Positions 44,718 through 53,475 of a stretch of 64,000 nt of DNA are shown here, piece after piece. How positions within the stretch are numbered: position 1 is the stretch's first letter; every line of letters begins with the position of its first letter. The notes beneath the pieces are model-generated. The model was not told the origin of the DNA. It was given only the letters and a program-made list of their open reading frames with translations, and ran no database searches. Source of the stretch: Arthrobacter sp. V1I9 (GTDB lineage Bacteria; Actinomycetota; Actinomycetes; Actinomycetales; Micrococcaceae); the NCBI RefSeq assembly GCF_030817075.1, contig NZ_JAUSYU010000001.1, positions 2,542,001-2,606,000 of the forward strand. Reading direction: 5' to 3'. The position numbers and the translations under genes were made by a program.

Positions 44718-44969
44718 CTAAACAGCCTGGGGTGAGACGGCGGCTGCACCTTGCCGGTCCGAATCGTGCTGGTCGGACCCGGCCGCAGCCGCTGCTGCCA
44801 GCAGGTCAGGCGGAAGGAGGAGGGGAATTCCGTCCTCGATGGCGTAGCGGGGCTTCACTCCGGCTTCGCCCGCGACGGCTGCAACAAGTTCCTCGCCTTC
44901 CTGCACCAGGGACGACCCTGTCACGGGGCAACGCAGGACGGACAGGAGTTCAGGACTGATCTTTGGCAT
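44718..44969 (-). CDS. Trm112-family protein
   Basis: An 83-residue Trm112-like small protein. In eukaryotes Trm112 is a zinc-binding activator of methyltransferases; bacterial members are usually annotated only by domain. [21 protein letters not shown] at the N terminus and [14 protein letters not shown] in the middle are typical. Only one cysteine is seen, so zinc binding as in eukaryotes is doubtful. The last ~25 residues are Ala/Gln-rich and likely disordered. It sits just upstream of ahcY (about 106 bp) on the same strand, an arrangement that fits a link to methylation, but that is inference. Confidence 0.85.
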   Translation of the reverse strand: MPKISPELLSVLRCPVTGSSLVQEGEELVAAVAGEAGVKPRYAIEDGIPLLLPPDLLAAAAAAGSDQHDSDRQGAAAVSPQAV

Positions 44970-45045
44970 TATTCATGCTCCCTGGCGGGCGCGCTGGCGC
45001 GGTATCGGACAAAATTGCAGCTTCCAGCCTACCGCCAGATGCGCC

Positions 45046-45435
45046 TCAGGACGGTTCCCGCAGGACGCGGAGGTGGCCCCTTCGGGTCCCTTCGGCTCCG
45101 GCTGGTGCTTCGAGAGCCGAATGGGGGCCGCGTTTTCCGGACGGCGGCGCCGCCTGGGCGGGCAAGGCAGCAGCATCGCGGACTGCATTGGCCAGTGCCA
45201 GGAGGTCGTCCGGGCCCGGCTGCTGCGGCGTGGAGGGCATGGCCAAGCGGAGAACTTCCCAGCCACGGGGGACGGTGAGGGAATCAGCGTGCTGCTCGCA
45301 GAGATCGTAACAATGGGGCTCCGCGTACGTGGCCAACGGACCAAGGACCGCTGTGGAATCCGCGTAGACGTACGTAAGAGTAGCTACCGCTGACTGGCGG
45401 CACGCAGATCTTGAACACTGACGGATAGCTCCCAC
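45046..45435 (-). CDS. DUF3499 family protein
   Basis: A 129-residue protein of the actinobacterial DUF3499 family (same family as M. tuberculosis Rv3258c). A cysteine-rich N-terminal half, with RQCSRSACRQSAVATLTYVY followed by PHCYDLCEQHADSLTVPRGW, suggests a small metal-binding (zinc-ribbon-like) fold with four to five Cys/His ligands. The C-terminal third is Ala/Pro/Gly-rich. I take the GTG at 45435; an in-frame GTG at 45471 would add 12 residues. It is divergent from the metallopeptidase-fold gene, as in mycobacteria. Function unknown. Confidence 0.85.
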   Translation of the reverse strand: MGAIRQCSRSACRQSAVATLTYVYADSTAVLGPLATYAEPHCYDLCEQHADSLTVPRGWEVLRLAMPSTPQQPGPDDLLALANAVRDAAALPAQAAPPSGKRGPHSALEAPAGAEGTRRGHLRVLREPS

Positions 45436-45553
45436 GACATCACAGACTACTCCGTGCAGGCGGCAAAACACGGTATTGCCGCCCGGGTCGACGCGCCTTG
45501 GCGGGTGGAGCCCATGTGTCGCGTAAATCCCCGCCCGGGTTTACAGTCGATGT

Positions 45554-46066
45554 ATGCAGTCATCGAACCATGAATCAGGCTTTTCGGTCCGGTTGGCTGA
45601 CCCGGATGCCCGCAGGGACCCGGGCACCGCATCGCCGGGCAAGAGCTTTATGATGCGCCGCCGCAACCGCCACGGCCGCGGCCTTCGCGGCGAGGTGATG
45701 CTCCCCACCCATCCCGGTTACCGCACGCGTTCTGACCGCTTCGATGACATGGTGCTGGACTCCGCGCAACGACTGCACGATATCTGGGGCAAAACCCTCG
45801 ACGGCGTCCGTTTCGGCGTAGATGAAATCCCGCCGGACCTGGAGCAATTGGCGGCGAATGCCACCACTCCCCCCATGGGTTCCTATACCCCTGGGGCGGG
45901 CGAGGACGGGCCGATGATTACTGTGTACCGGCGGGTGGTTGAACAGGCGTGCGGCAGCGTGGACGAACTCCATGACCTGGTCCATGACGTGGTGGTGGAG
46001 CACACGGCTGAAATGCTGGGTGTTGCACCGGAGACCCTGGATCCCGTGTACCGCCGCCGGTACTGA
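45554..46066 (+). CDS. Metallopeptidase-family (DUF1025) protein with a degenerate zinc motif
   Basis: A 170-residue protein of the zincin-like metallopeptidase family with the Rv3259 type of neighbourhood (DUF3499 divergent, whiB nearby). In active family members a HExxH motif sits in the helix before the C terminus. Here the equivalent helix reads VHDVVVEHTAEMLG, in which His, Glu and His are replaced by Glu, His and Glu. It therefore probably does not bind zinc in the usual way. The core (RFDDMVLDSAQRL to DPVYRRRY) is well conserved. TTACAGT lies just upstream of the ATG, so the message may be almost leaderless; a start at the Met-Met near residue 33 is also possible. Confidence 0.85.
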   Translation: MQSSNHESGFSVRLADPDARRDPGTASPGKSFMMRRRNRHGRGLRGEVMLPTHPGYRTRSDRFDDMVLDSAQRLHDIWGKTLDGVRFGVDEIPPDLEQLAANATTPPMGSYTPGAGEDGPMITVYRRVVEQACGSVDELHDLVHDVVVEHTAEMLGVAPETLDPVYRRRY

Positions 46067-46108
46067 TCCCGCTGCATCAGCCTGCGGCCAGTACCCGACA
46101 CCTCTAAT

Positions 46109-47773
46109 TCAGTAACTCAAGGTAACGGGCACTGTCTCCTGTCCTGCCGCCGCGGACAGGAAGGCCAGTGACGAGACGTCATCCCTCCCGTCCTGCTGCA
46201 GCAGCAGGGCTCCGTAGGCGGCATCGCCTGAGGCTGACACCACGTAGCCCACGACGTCGGAATCCTCGGCCTTGTCAGGAATGGCGATGGACGCCGTGGT
46301 TCCGCCGGCGATGTCGGCGGTGGAGGCCGCCCGGACCTTGCCGTCGGCAGTGATGGCGGAATACGTGATGGTGGCCCGGCTGTCGAGGGCACCGAAAACG
46401 AAGTGCCGCTGGCCCCCCTGTGGAACGGGCACCACGTGCTGGCTGCCGAGCCTCGCTCCCGACGCCGCCCAGGCGACGTCGGCCGCCCTGTTGTCCTGGA
46501 GGCCCCGGGTAACCCGGGTGGCGGCGACGAAGGTGACATCGGATGATGCAACCACCGTGTAATGACCTGCCGGGACGCCGGCGAGCGGGATTTCCGTGGC
46601 GGTCCCCGCTTTGGCGGTGATGACTCCCCCGTTGGGCAGTGCCTTCTGGCCGTCACGCCCGTAGAGCTTGACCTCCACCACTGCGTCTGAAGGGCCGGGG
46701 ACGGTGAGTTGCAGGGCGGGGCCGGCGTCCTCGTAACCGGACCTTCCGGTGACCGCAGCTACCTGGCCGGGGTCCTGGATATCAACGCCGGTCATCACCT
46801 GCCGGACGGCCGGAGCCGCTCCGGGCGCGATAAAGTCCACGCCGCCCGGGGTGAGCCCGCGGAGGACACTCTGCTGGATGAAGGCTGCGACAGGGCCGCC
46901 GGCGCTGCGCACGTGCACGCTGAGCTGCCCCTCCCCCGGGGCCAGGCCGGCGAGCACCACCGGCCGAGACGAGCCGGGCGCCACCAGCAGCCCCCGGCTG
47001 CCGGGTGCCTGGATCTGCCCCGCGGACCCGAAAAGCTCGAGGCTGACGGTGGCCGGCGTGGTGGACGCGTTGGTCAGCACCAGCACTGACGTACGGCCCA
47101 CGGTGGTGCTGGCACCCACCAGCCACTGATCGTTGGCAGGCTGCAGGCAGTTGGCCGCAGCAGTCCCCTGCAGGTCGCCGTCCGTTGCCGTGAACTTCAT
47201 GGCGGCAGCCGCAGAGGCCTTCTGGTTTGCCAGGGCATCGGCGCTGAGGACGCTGACCTGATCCACGGAACGGCCCGCAACCACTCCCGCGAGAAGCTCC
47301 TGGGGACCTCCGGCGACACCGGACCGTGCCTGCTCCTTCGCGATCTCGACGGTGGTCGTTCCGCTGAGGTCGGACAGCCGGCTGGCCGGCAGCACGCCTC
47401 CTGCGCTGAGTACTGCCCCGGTTACCGAGCTTGCGGCAGTTTCGGACTCCGGGCTGAATTGCGGGTCAGTGCCCGCTTCAGTGCCTTCCAGCAGCCGGGC
47501 GGGCCCAGGGCAGACCCCAACGCTGGATCCGGCAGGAACTGCCGACTCCCCTGCGGGCACGGCACGGCTGGATACGGGCTGCGGGAGGGCTGACCCGGCT
47601 GCCACCATGGCACCCGCACCGGCGATGACGACGGCGGCAGACGCAAGGCCGGAGAGCAGCGCCTTCCGCCCTTGGGCAGCTGGGCGCTTGGCAGGCGCGG
47701 GGCTTTCCGGGGGTTCGACAGCGGTGGAACCGCCTGCCTCTGATGCTTCCGCGGACGTGGAAGTGTTACGCAT
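46109..47773 (-). CDS. DUF5719 family secreted/membrane protein
   Basis: A 554-residue protein with a cytosolic Pro/Ala-rich N terminus, one membrane helix (about residues 38-62: ALLSGLASAAVVIAGAGAMVAAG) and a large extracytoplasmic region of beta-rich repeats (DUF5719). Cysteines near residues 89 and 208 could form a disulfide. No catalytic motif is visible. The ATG overlaps the end of the giant GT2 gene by 8 bp, so the two are translationally coupled and likely work together at the cell surface. The pairing is common in actinobacteria, but its role is not established. Confidence 0.85.
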   Translation of the reverse strand: MRNTSTSAEASEAGGSTAVEPPESPAPAKRPAAQGRKALLSGLASAAVVIAGAGAMVAAGSALPQPVSSRAVPAGESAVPAGSSVGVCPGPARLLEGTEAGTDPQFSPESETAASSVTGAVLSAGGVLPASRLSDLSGTTTVEIAKEQARSGVAGGPQELLAGVVAGRSVDQVSVLSADALANQKASAAAAMKFTATDGDLQGTAAANCLQPANDQWLVGASTTVGRTSVLVLTNASTTPATVSLELFGSAGQIQAPGSRGLLVAPGSSRPVVLAGLAPGEGQLSVHVRSAGGPVAAFIQQSVLRGLTPGGVDFIAPGAAPAVRQVMTGVDIQDPGQVAAVTGRSGYEDAGPALQLTVPGPSDAVVEVKLYGRDGQKALPNGGVITAKAGTATEIPLAGVPAGHYTVVASSDVTFVAATRVTRGLQDNRAADVAWAASGARLGSQHVVPVPQGGQRHFVFGALDSRATITYSAITADGKVRAASTADIAGGTTASIAIPDKAEDSDVVGYVVSASGDAAYGALLLQQDGRDDVSSLAFLSAAAGQETVPVTLSY

Positions 47774-50700
47774 TCTGGTGTTCCTTACGCAGCGAGCCTT
47801 CGTCCCGTGAAATACCTGTCCTCTGGCGCCGGGCAGGCATCGGGATGGCGAGCATTACCGTGAGCCCAAAGACGGTGAACTGGGCGATGCCGGACCACAG
47901 GGCCCACGGATTCTCGTACCGTACCGTCAGGTGGCCCGCCGAAGCCGGGAGGGTGAAGGCCTGGGACCATCCGGAAGTAGTCGACGTCAGCCGGCGGCCG
48001 TCCAACCATGCACTCCAGCCGGGATCTGCCCGTTCCGCGAGCACCACCAGGCGGCCCTCCGGCCCCTCGGGAACGGCAGCGTCGACGTCGTCATACCCTG
48101 ACGGGACCAGCGCAATCGCGGAGCCGTCTGCGTCAACAACCCGCACCCGGTGGGCAACGTCTGCGGCCTGGAGGACTGGCTGGTTCAGTGGGGTGATGCG
48201 CCACAGCCAGCCGACGTCGGTCTGCCCCACCGCAATAAGTCCGGGTACCGCGTCCATCCTGCTGGCAGTTAGCTGGGCTGCGGTGTCTGCTGCCCGGAGA
48301 ACCACAAAGCCGGCCCCGAGCTGTTCAAGATCGTTCCGGGGGTCTACGCCCTGGCCGGCCACCAGGGTTGCCACCACGCGGCGGACCGCCCCGGTGACGT
48401 CATCGTCATCACGCACCGTTTCTGACCCCGGCGAGCCCAGGATATTCCGCACCGAGGCGATGGCGGAAAGGCTGTCCAGTGTTGTGCCCGCGCCCCTCAT
48501 GAGGGAAGCGTCATACGTGCCGTTCTCGCCGGTGCTGATCAGGAGTGTACGCGTCTGTTCGGGCCCGGTCCCGCGATCGATGGCCGTGGCCGGGAGGGTG
48601 CGCGCGCCGGCTGCCTCGACGAGCCTGGGCGTGCCCAGAGCGGTGGGCTTATGGGCGGTAACAACTGATGGACGGAGGATGTTCTGCGCCGACCAGGCAG
48701 CCATTCCTGCCAGCGGTCCCACCAGCAGGAGCACCATGCCGCACGCGGCCGCTGACTGCAGTGCCCTCTTGTGTTTGTCAGTGCCCGCATCCCGGTCCGC
48801 CATGTCCAGCAGACGTTCTGCTCCCAGTATCCCGGCACCCAGCAGGGCGAACGCTGCTGCAGAAACCGCGGGTCCTGAGAAGGGCGCAACCATGGTGTGG
48901 GCATTCATGCTGGTGGCGACGTGCCCTGCAAGCCAGCCTCCGGCCAGCGCAATAGTGGCAACGACCCACAGGGACCTGGCAATCCCGGCCCGGTTGCCGG
49001 GCAGGCTAACGGCGGCCACGGCCAGGAGCAGAACGGGGACGGCAATGAGGAGGGCCAACAACAGGGCCCACGGCACAGTACTGTCGGCGAAGTACGGCAA
49101 TCCCGCCAGCCCGCTGTTGGCGCCGAATTCCAGCGGCTGGCCGAGCAGTTGCTGCCACAGAGGAGCGGCGTCGAAGCCCAGCGGCACGCCGGGATCAGCC
49201 AGCAGGGCCCGGGGCCTGTCCAGGGCTGAGAGGCCGAACGGGATAAAAAGGGCCGCGGTGGGCAGCAGTGCCCACCACACCGTCCGCCCGCGGCTCCCGA
49301 GCAGGAGCCCGCAGAGAACTATCACCACCGTGGCAGGTACCAGCAGGGACGGCGCGGACGCGGTTACAACAGCCAGCGCCAGGCCGGCCGCCGCCGCAGC
49401 CGTCCAGGAGGGCATTCCGTTGATCCCGGGTTTGGCCGGTGGCCTGTCGGTGAACCGGCGGTCACCGGGGGCCGGCAGCTGGAAGCGTCCTTGTCCCACT
49501 GCGGAGCCGGTTGCCCGCAACAGGGCAAGGGCCAGCAGCGGAATCATGATGTGCGCAATAAGGGATCCGGCCCGGCCTTGGTTGAGGGCTACCTGGAGGG
49601 CTGGGGCAGCGGCCCAGAAAAGTGCTGCAGCCAGGCGGAGGCGGCGGCGTACGGTGAGGCCGCCCGCGGCGAACCAGGCGGTAAGGCCGGAGAGTGGCGT
49701 ACCGAGCAGCAGGAGCCAGGCCATGGCGGCATTGGCGTCACCGCCGCCCAGCACACCCAGGATCCAGAGGACATATCCGAAGGGATCACCGCGGCCGGGA
49801 AGCCCGGCACCCAGCGAGATCCACCAGCTGGACGCATGGTGCCAGATGTCGCCCAGGCCGGTTGCGACCGGGATGAGTGCGCCGCCGGACACTGCGGGGG
49901 CACCAAAAAGTCCGGCCAAGCCCAGCAGGGAGGTAACAGACGCAATGATGACGGCGGCCAGGGCACCGTTGCCCACCCAGCCGCGCTTGCTGGTGGCAAG
50001 CGCCGCGAAGTCATCGGCTGCGTCGCCGGTGGGCTGGTTGGCCAACGGGTCCTGTTCGAGGTGGTCCCCGGCGCTGCCGTCTGAACCCAGGGCCTCCATG
50101 AGGGAGCGCCGGTGGCTCCATACCTCACGGCGGGGAGTCTGAAGTTTCCGGATGACGGACCGGCGGATCCGGCGTGTCTTCCTGGCGTTCGCCCTTGCCC
50201 TCATAACGGCCCGGGGGCGTCCCAGCGCTGCAAACGTTGCTGCCAGCTGTGTGATGCCGTGCCCGGGATCCTTCACGGCGATGCTCAACACCAGTTTGAA
50301 AATGCTGCCGAGAAGGGCTGCCGCGCCATGGACGGGAACCATCCACGGTGGTGCGTGCTTCAGCCGCAAGTGGACTTGCGCTTTTCGGGCCGCGGCGGCG
50401 TTGCCCGATGCATGGGGGCGGTGGGCTACGTGGAACATCCTCGCCGCGGGGACAACCACCACACGGTGTCCCGCCAGGCGGTTGCGCCAGCAGAAGTCCA
50501 CGTCATCCCCGCTGCCGGGAAGGGCGGGATCGAAGCCGCCAAGGTGTTCCCAGACGTCCCGGCGGACCAGCATGCCGGCGGAATTCACGGCAAAAGTGTC
50601 ACTGCGGCCGTCGTATTGCCCCTGATCGAGTTCGTCAGCGTCAATGAGCGTCAACCGCTCGGCCCAGCGGCTGGTGGAAAGGCCAACGTCCACCAGCTTG

Positions 50701-51080
50701 CGTCCGGCGTGCCAGTCCAGCTGCTTGCAGCCGGCAACTGTTACGGAGGGCGCGCGTTCGACCGCGAGGAGAAGTTCCGCCAGGGCCTCAGGAGCCGGCG
50801 CGGCGTCATCGTGAAGCAGCCAGATCCACCTTGAACTGCCGTTGCCGTGGTCTCCCCGCCACGGGGCGAGTTCGGCAAGGCCGGCGCTGACCGCAGCGCC
50901 CATGCCGCTCTTTCCGCGGTGGCTTACTACCTGCGCCCCGCCCAGGGACTGCTCAAGGAGGGCCTTGGAATCATCGCGGGACCCGGTGTCAACGCCGATG
51001 ACGAAATCCGCCGGCCGAGTCTGGTCCGCCAAAGCTGCCAGGGTTTTGGGGAGATAGGCACTGCCGTTGTGGGCGACCAC
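47766..51080 (-). CDS. Giant GT2 glycosyltransferase with multi-pass membrane region
   Basis: A 1104-residue protein. Residues 1 to about 290 form a GT-A glycosyltransferase family 2 domain: VAHNGSAYLPKTLAALADQT at the start, GVDTGSRDDS, the nucleotide-sugar site around WLLHDDAAP, and later GSGDDVDFCWRNRLAGHRV. After a basic linker there are about a dozen membrane helices and an extracytoplasmic C-terminal part. It probably extends a cell-surface polysaccharide, as such genes in the whiB region do in relatives. The start is uncertain: the only in-frame initiator is GTG at 51080, inside the first beta strand (VTAVVVAHNG), and no ribosome binding site fits. It follows whiB by 29 bp. Confidence 0.87.
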   Translation of the reverse strand: MVAHNGSAYLPKTLAALADQTRPADFVIGVDTGSRDDSKALLEQSLGGAQVVSHRGKSGMGAAVSAGLAELAPWRGDHGNGSSRWIWLLHDDAAPAPEALAELLLAVERAPSVTVAGCKQLDWHAGRKLVDVGLSTSRWAERLTLIDADELDQGQYDGRSDTFAVNSAGMLVRRDVWEHLGGFDPALPGSGDDVDFCWRNRLAGHRVVVVPAARMFHVAHRPHASGNAAAARKAQVHLRLKHAPPWMVPVHGAAALLGSIFKLVLSIAVKDPGHGITQLAATFAALGRPRAVMRARANARKTRRIRRSVIRKLQTPRREVWSHRRSLMEALGSDGSAGDHLEQDPLANQPTGDAADDFAALATSKRGWVGNGALAAVIIASVTSLLGLAGLFGAPAVSGGALIPVATGLGDIWHHASSWWISLGAGLPGRGDPFGYVLWILGVLGGGDANAAMAWLLLLGTPLSGLTAWFAAGGLTVRRRLRLAAALFWAAAPALQVALNQGRAGSLIAHIMIPLLALALLRATGSAVGQGRFQLPAPGDRRFTDRPPAKPGINGMPSWTAAAAAGLALAVVTASAPSLLVPATVVIVLCGLLLGSRGRTVWWALLPTAALFIPFGLSALDRPRALLADPGVPLGFDAAPLWQQLLGQPLEFGANSGLAGLPYFADSTVPWALLLALLIAVPVLLLAVAAVSLPGNRAGIARSLWVVATIALAGGWLAGHVATSMNAHTMVAPFSGPAVSAAAFALLGAGILGAERLLDMADRDAGTDKHKRALQSAAACGMVLLLVGPLAGMAAWSAQNILRPSVVTAHKPTALGTPRLVEAAGARTLPATAIDRGTGPEQTRTLLISTGENGTYDASLMRGAGTTLDSLSAIASVRNILGSPGSETVRDDDDVTGAVRRVVATLVAGQGVDPRNDLEQLGAGFVVLRAADTAAQLTASRMDAVPGLIAVGQTDVGWLWRITPLNQPVLQAADVAHRVRVVDADGSAIALVPSGYDDVDAAVPEGPEGRLVVLAERADPGWSAWLDGRRLTSTTSGWSQAFTLPASAGHLTVRYENPWALWSGIAQFTVFGLTVMLAIPMPARRQRTGISRDEGSLRKEHQNA

Positions 51081-51109
51081 AACGGCAGTGACGTGAACAT
51101 CCTGATGAA

Positions 51110-51637
51110 TTAGATTGCTCGCTTCCTTAGCCGCCGGCGCTCACGCTCGGAAAGGCCTCCCCAGATGCCGAACCGCTCGTCATTTGCCAGGGCGTATTCA
51201 AGGCACTGGGACCGCACGTTGCAGGCACCACAGACCTTCTTGGCGTCACGGGTGGAGCCGCCCTTTTCGGGGAAGAACGCCTCGGGATCGGTCTGGGCGC
51301 ACAGCGCATCCGTCTGCCAGCCGAGCTCGCCTTCATCATCAAAGTCCTGCTGGAAGGGCAGTCCGATCCAAACAGGCTGTGCTGTTCCGGCCGCCAGCTC
51401 CATGGGCGGATCGAGCTCGTCTTCGGGGTCCTGCCCGCCGTCCAGCAGTGCTTCGTGCGCAGCAAGGAAAGCTGTTGCCTGGTCCTGCAGGAAGTCCTTG
51501 TTGGTGTTGTACCGCTCCGCAGCGTCAGGATCGGCCGGGTCGACGTACCAATCGCTGGGTACCCCCCGTGCACGGTATCTTGCCGTTGCCTGGCCGGCCA
51601 CGACGGCATCTTCCTGGATACGCTCTGCTTGCCCCAC
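51110..51637 (-). CDS. whiB: WhiB-family iron-sulfur transcriptional regulator (WhiB/WhmD type)
   Basis: A 175-residue WhiB-like protein. The four cluster-binding cysteines are Cys113, 136, 139 and 145 (DALCAQTDPEAFFPEKGG and KKVCGACNVRSQCLEY). They are followed by the G[VI]WGG turn FGIWGGLSERERRRL and a basic DNA-contact tail. Sequence and neighbourhood fit the WhiB/WhiB2/WhmD subgroup, which controls septation and cell division together with WhiA. The GTG at 51637 has a perfect AGGAGG 6 bases before it, so I prefer it over an ATG 15 codons upstream. The N-terminal ~100 residues are longer than in mycobacterial WhmD. A 14-bp palindrome lies about 90 bp upstream. Confidence 0.94.
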   Translation of the reverse strand: MGQAERIQEDAVVAGQATARYRARGVPSDWYVDPADPDAAERYNTNKDFLQDQATAFLAAHEALLDGGQDPEDELDPPMELAAGTAQPVWIGLPFQQDFDDEGELGWQTDALCAQTDPEAFFPEKGGSTRDAKKVCGACNVRSQCLEYALANDERFGIWGGLSERERRRLRKRAI

Positions 51638-52006
51638 GGCGCCCCTCCTGATGTTGCAGCTTCTGCCTGGATACGTGGACACTCGGTTGTGTGCCGGTAT
51701 TTACGCAGGTGCCTTTAGTTATCTAATTACACGCGTGTAACTAGGGTGAGTCAAGCCGCTGCCCGGATAATAATCACCAAGGGCCCTCAAAATGGTGCAC
51801 GCCACGCCCGGACTTTTGCCCCAGTTACCCATCGACGGACTGCTTATGCAGGGTGTCAGCTTCCAAAACACAGGACTTTAGCGGCCCGAAGGGCACAGCG
51901 CGGAAGATTGCACCTCTTTTTCTGCGACGAAGGTCACACCGATGGTCCTCTTCAAACCACTGCCCGGCCCAGTGACCGCGCCCCTCGGCAATGGCAGGAT
52001 TGAGCC
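51638..52006. other. 369-bp intergenic region upstream of whiB and TIGR03089
   Basis: This holds the divergent promoters of whiB (minus) and the TIGR03089 gene (plus). No gene is seen. Apart from the palindrome at 51727-51740 I find no strong repeat. The DNA around 51710-51750 is notably A/T-richer than its surroundings, as expected for a promoter. Confidence 0.6.
51727..51740. promoter_or_regulatory. 14-bp perfect palindrome upstream of whiB
   Basis: ttacacgcgtgtaa is a perfect 14-bp palindrome about 90 bp before the whiB start. It is framed by a looser tagtta (51716-51721) and taacta (51738-51743) pair. It looks like the site of a symmetric dimeric regulator. Confidence 0.6.
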
Positions 52007-52705
52007 ATGACTACCCCGGCAATCGATTTGATGACCAGCCTTCGTTCAGGCAACTCCACAGCCCCCCGCCTCACCTGGTATGGACCGGATTCGGAGCGCG
52101 TGGAGCTGTCCGGAAAGGTGCTGGACAACTGGGTGGCTAAAACCAGCAACCTCCTTCAGGACGAACTGGATGCCGAACCCGGTATGCGGCTGGCGCTGGA
52201 CCTGCCCGCGCACTGGAAAGGACTGGTCTGGGCGCTGGCCGCCTGGCAGCTTGGCCTTGAGACAGTCCTGAACGGCGGTGAAGCGGACTTCCTGGCCACG
52301 GCCCGGCCGGAGCCGGCTGCAGGTAAGTACGACGCCGTCATAGCCGTTGCGCTGCCGGCCCTCGCCATGCGCTGGGCCGGCGAACTGCCGGCCGGTTGCC
52401 TGGATTACGCGGCGGAAGTGCGCTCCCACGGAGATGTATTTATGCAGCACACCGAGGCCGACCCCTCGTCCTGCGCAATCGTTGCGCACGACGGCCGCCG
52501 GCACTCCCACCAGGACCTGCTTGACGCCTTCGCAGTGCCCCACGAAGAGGCCGTTCGGCTGCACATACCGGGAAAGGACGGACTGGAGGCGGCGTTGGCC
52601 AATGCGCTGGGCGCATGGCGGCTCGGGGGCTCAGTGGTGATGACGCACCCCGATGTTGAGCCCACGGAGAAGCTGCTCGCCGCCGAACGGATCCACGGCA
52701 GCTGA
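52007..52705 (+). CDS. TIGR03089 family protein
   Basis: A 232-residue protein of TIGR03089, a family limited to actinobacteria that looks like a shortened, AMP-binding-like (acyl-CoA-synthetase-related) fold without the active-site loops. The N-terminal PRLTWYGPDSERVELSGKVLDNWVAKTSNLL is the typical opening, with ALDLPAHWKGLVWALAAWQLGL following. The canonical TSGTTGxPKG motif is absent, so enzyme activity is doubtful. It is adjacent to the LCP/whiB region, as in mycobacteria (Rv3268). Confidence 0.87.
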   Translation: MTTPAIDLMTSLRSGNSTAPRLTWYGPDSERVELSGKVLDNWVAKTSNLLQDELDAEPGMRLALDLPAHWKGLVWALAAWQLGLETVLNGGEADFLATARPEPAAGKYDAVIAVALPALAMRWAGELPAGCLDYAAEVRSHGDVFMQHTEADPSSCAIVAHDGRRHSHQDLLDAFAVPHEEAVRLHIPGKDGLEAALANALGAWRLGGSVVMTHPDVEPTEKLLAAERIHGS

Positions 52706-52729
52706 GGGGCTGCCCTTGCCGCTTTGCCC

Positions 52730-53302
52730 TTACTTTGTGGGCTGGGCGGGGTCTTCCGTAAAGGGCTCACGCTCTGCCAGACCCGTGCCGACACCGGTGT
52801 CCTTGGCATGGTGGTGGAGTTCAATGAGCTCGTGGTCGTGCGAGAACTCGGGGTCCTGGTCCAGTTCCTTGTTGAACACCAGGAACCGGTAGGCGAAGAA
52901 CCGGACCACCGTGGCTACCAGGATGCCTGCCACTCCCGCGAAGAAGAGCATGTTCTTGTCGGTGATGCCAAGCCCGTACTTTGCGAGGGCAGTGAAGCCG
53001 GTGGAGATGCCGATTCCGATTCCGTTGATCAGGATGAACATCAGGAATTCGCGGAGTACGTTGTCCTGGCGGCGGTGCCGGAAGGTCCAGAGGCGGTTGG
53101 CAATCCAGGAAAAGATGGTGGCCACCGAAGCGCCGACAAAGCGGGCCTTGGCCTCGCTGTCCGTCATTGGACCGTGCATAAGGTAATAAGTAAGGCCGTT
53201 GTCGATGACGAATGCCACACCGCCCACGGCCCCAAACTTGGCTACCTCACGCCAGAAAAGCGAGGCGAGCCCCCGGACGCGATCTGCAAGTGTGTTAAAC
53301 AT
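52730..53302 (-). CDS. GtrA-family membrane protein
   Basis: A 190-residue protein with four predicted membrane helices (from about residues 20, 58, 88 and 118), matching the GtrA fold: KFGAVGGVAFVIDNGLTYYL, then FVGASVATIFSWIANRLWTF, and later VRFFAYRFLVFNKE. GtrA-like proteins are thought to flip polyprenyl-linked sugars across the membrane for surface-polysaccharide synthesis. The last ~45 residues are a charged tail with HDHELIELHHHAKD, a His-rich stretch. It is convergent with TIGR03089 (24 bp apart) and divergent from purK. Confidence 0.93.
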   Translation of the reverse strand: MFNTLADRVRGLASLFWREVAKFGAVGGVAFVIDNGLTYYLMHGPMTDSEAKARFVGASVATIFSWIANRLWTFRHRRQDNVLREFLMFILINGIGIGISTGFTALAKYGLGITDKNMLFFAGVAGILVATVVRFFAYRFLVFNKELDQDPEFSHDHELIELHHHAKDTGVGTGLAEREPFTEDPAQPTK

Positions 53303-53475
53303 GACCCTCCATGGCCGTTGGAACTATGGGCCACTCGGCCAGAGGCCTATTTTAGCCCCCGAAGCTGAGGGGCAGCCCCCTAAGGCTCGGCAGGAGGGGG
53401 CCGGCAGTGGGAAAACTCCTCCCCCGCCGCGTCCCAAAAGCGGGATACCGGGCGGTCTTCGGTAGGCTGGCCCAT

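Noticed and set aside
47743..50142. A 799-codon open frame on the plus strand opposite DUF5719 and the GT2 gene
   Set aside because: High-GC coding DNA leaves long open antisense frames. The translation is Ser/Arg/Pro-rich without any recognisable domain, and the minus-strand genes have clear families.
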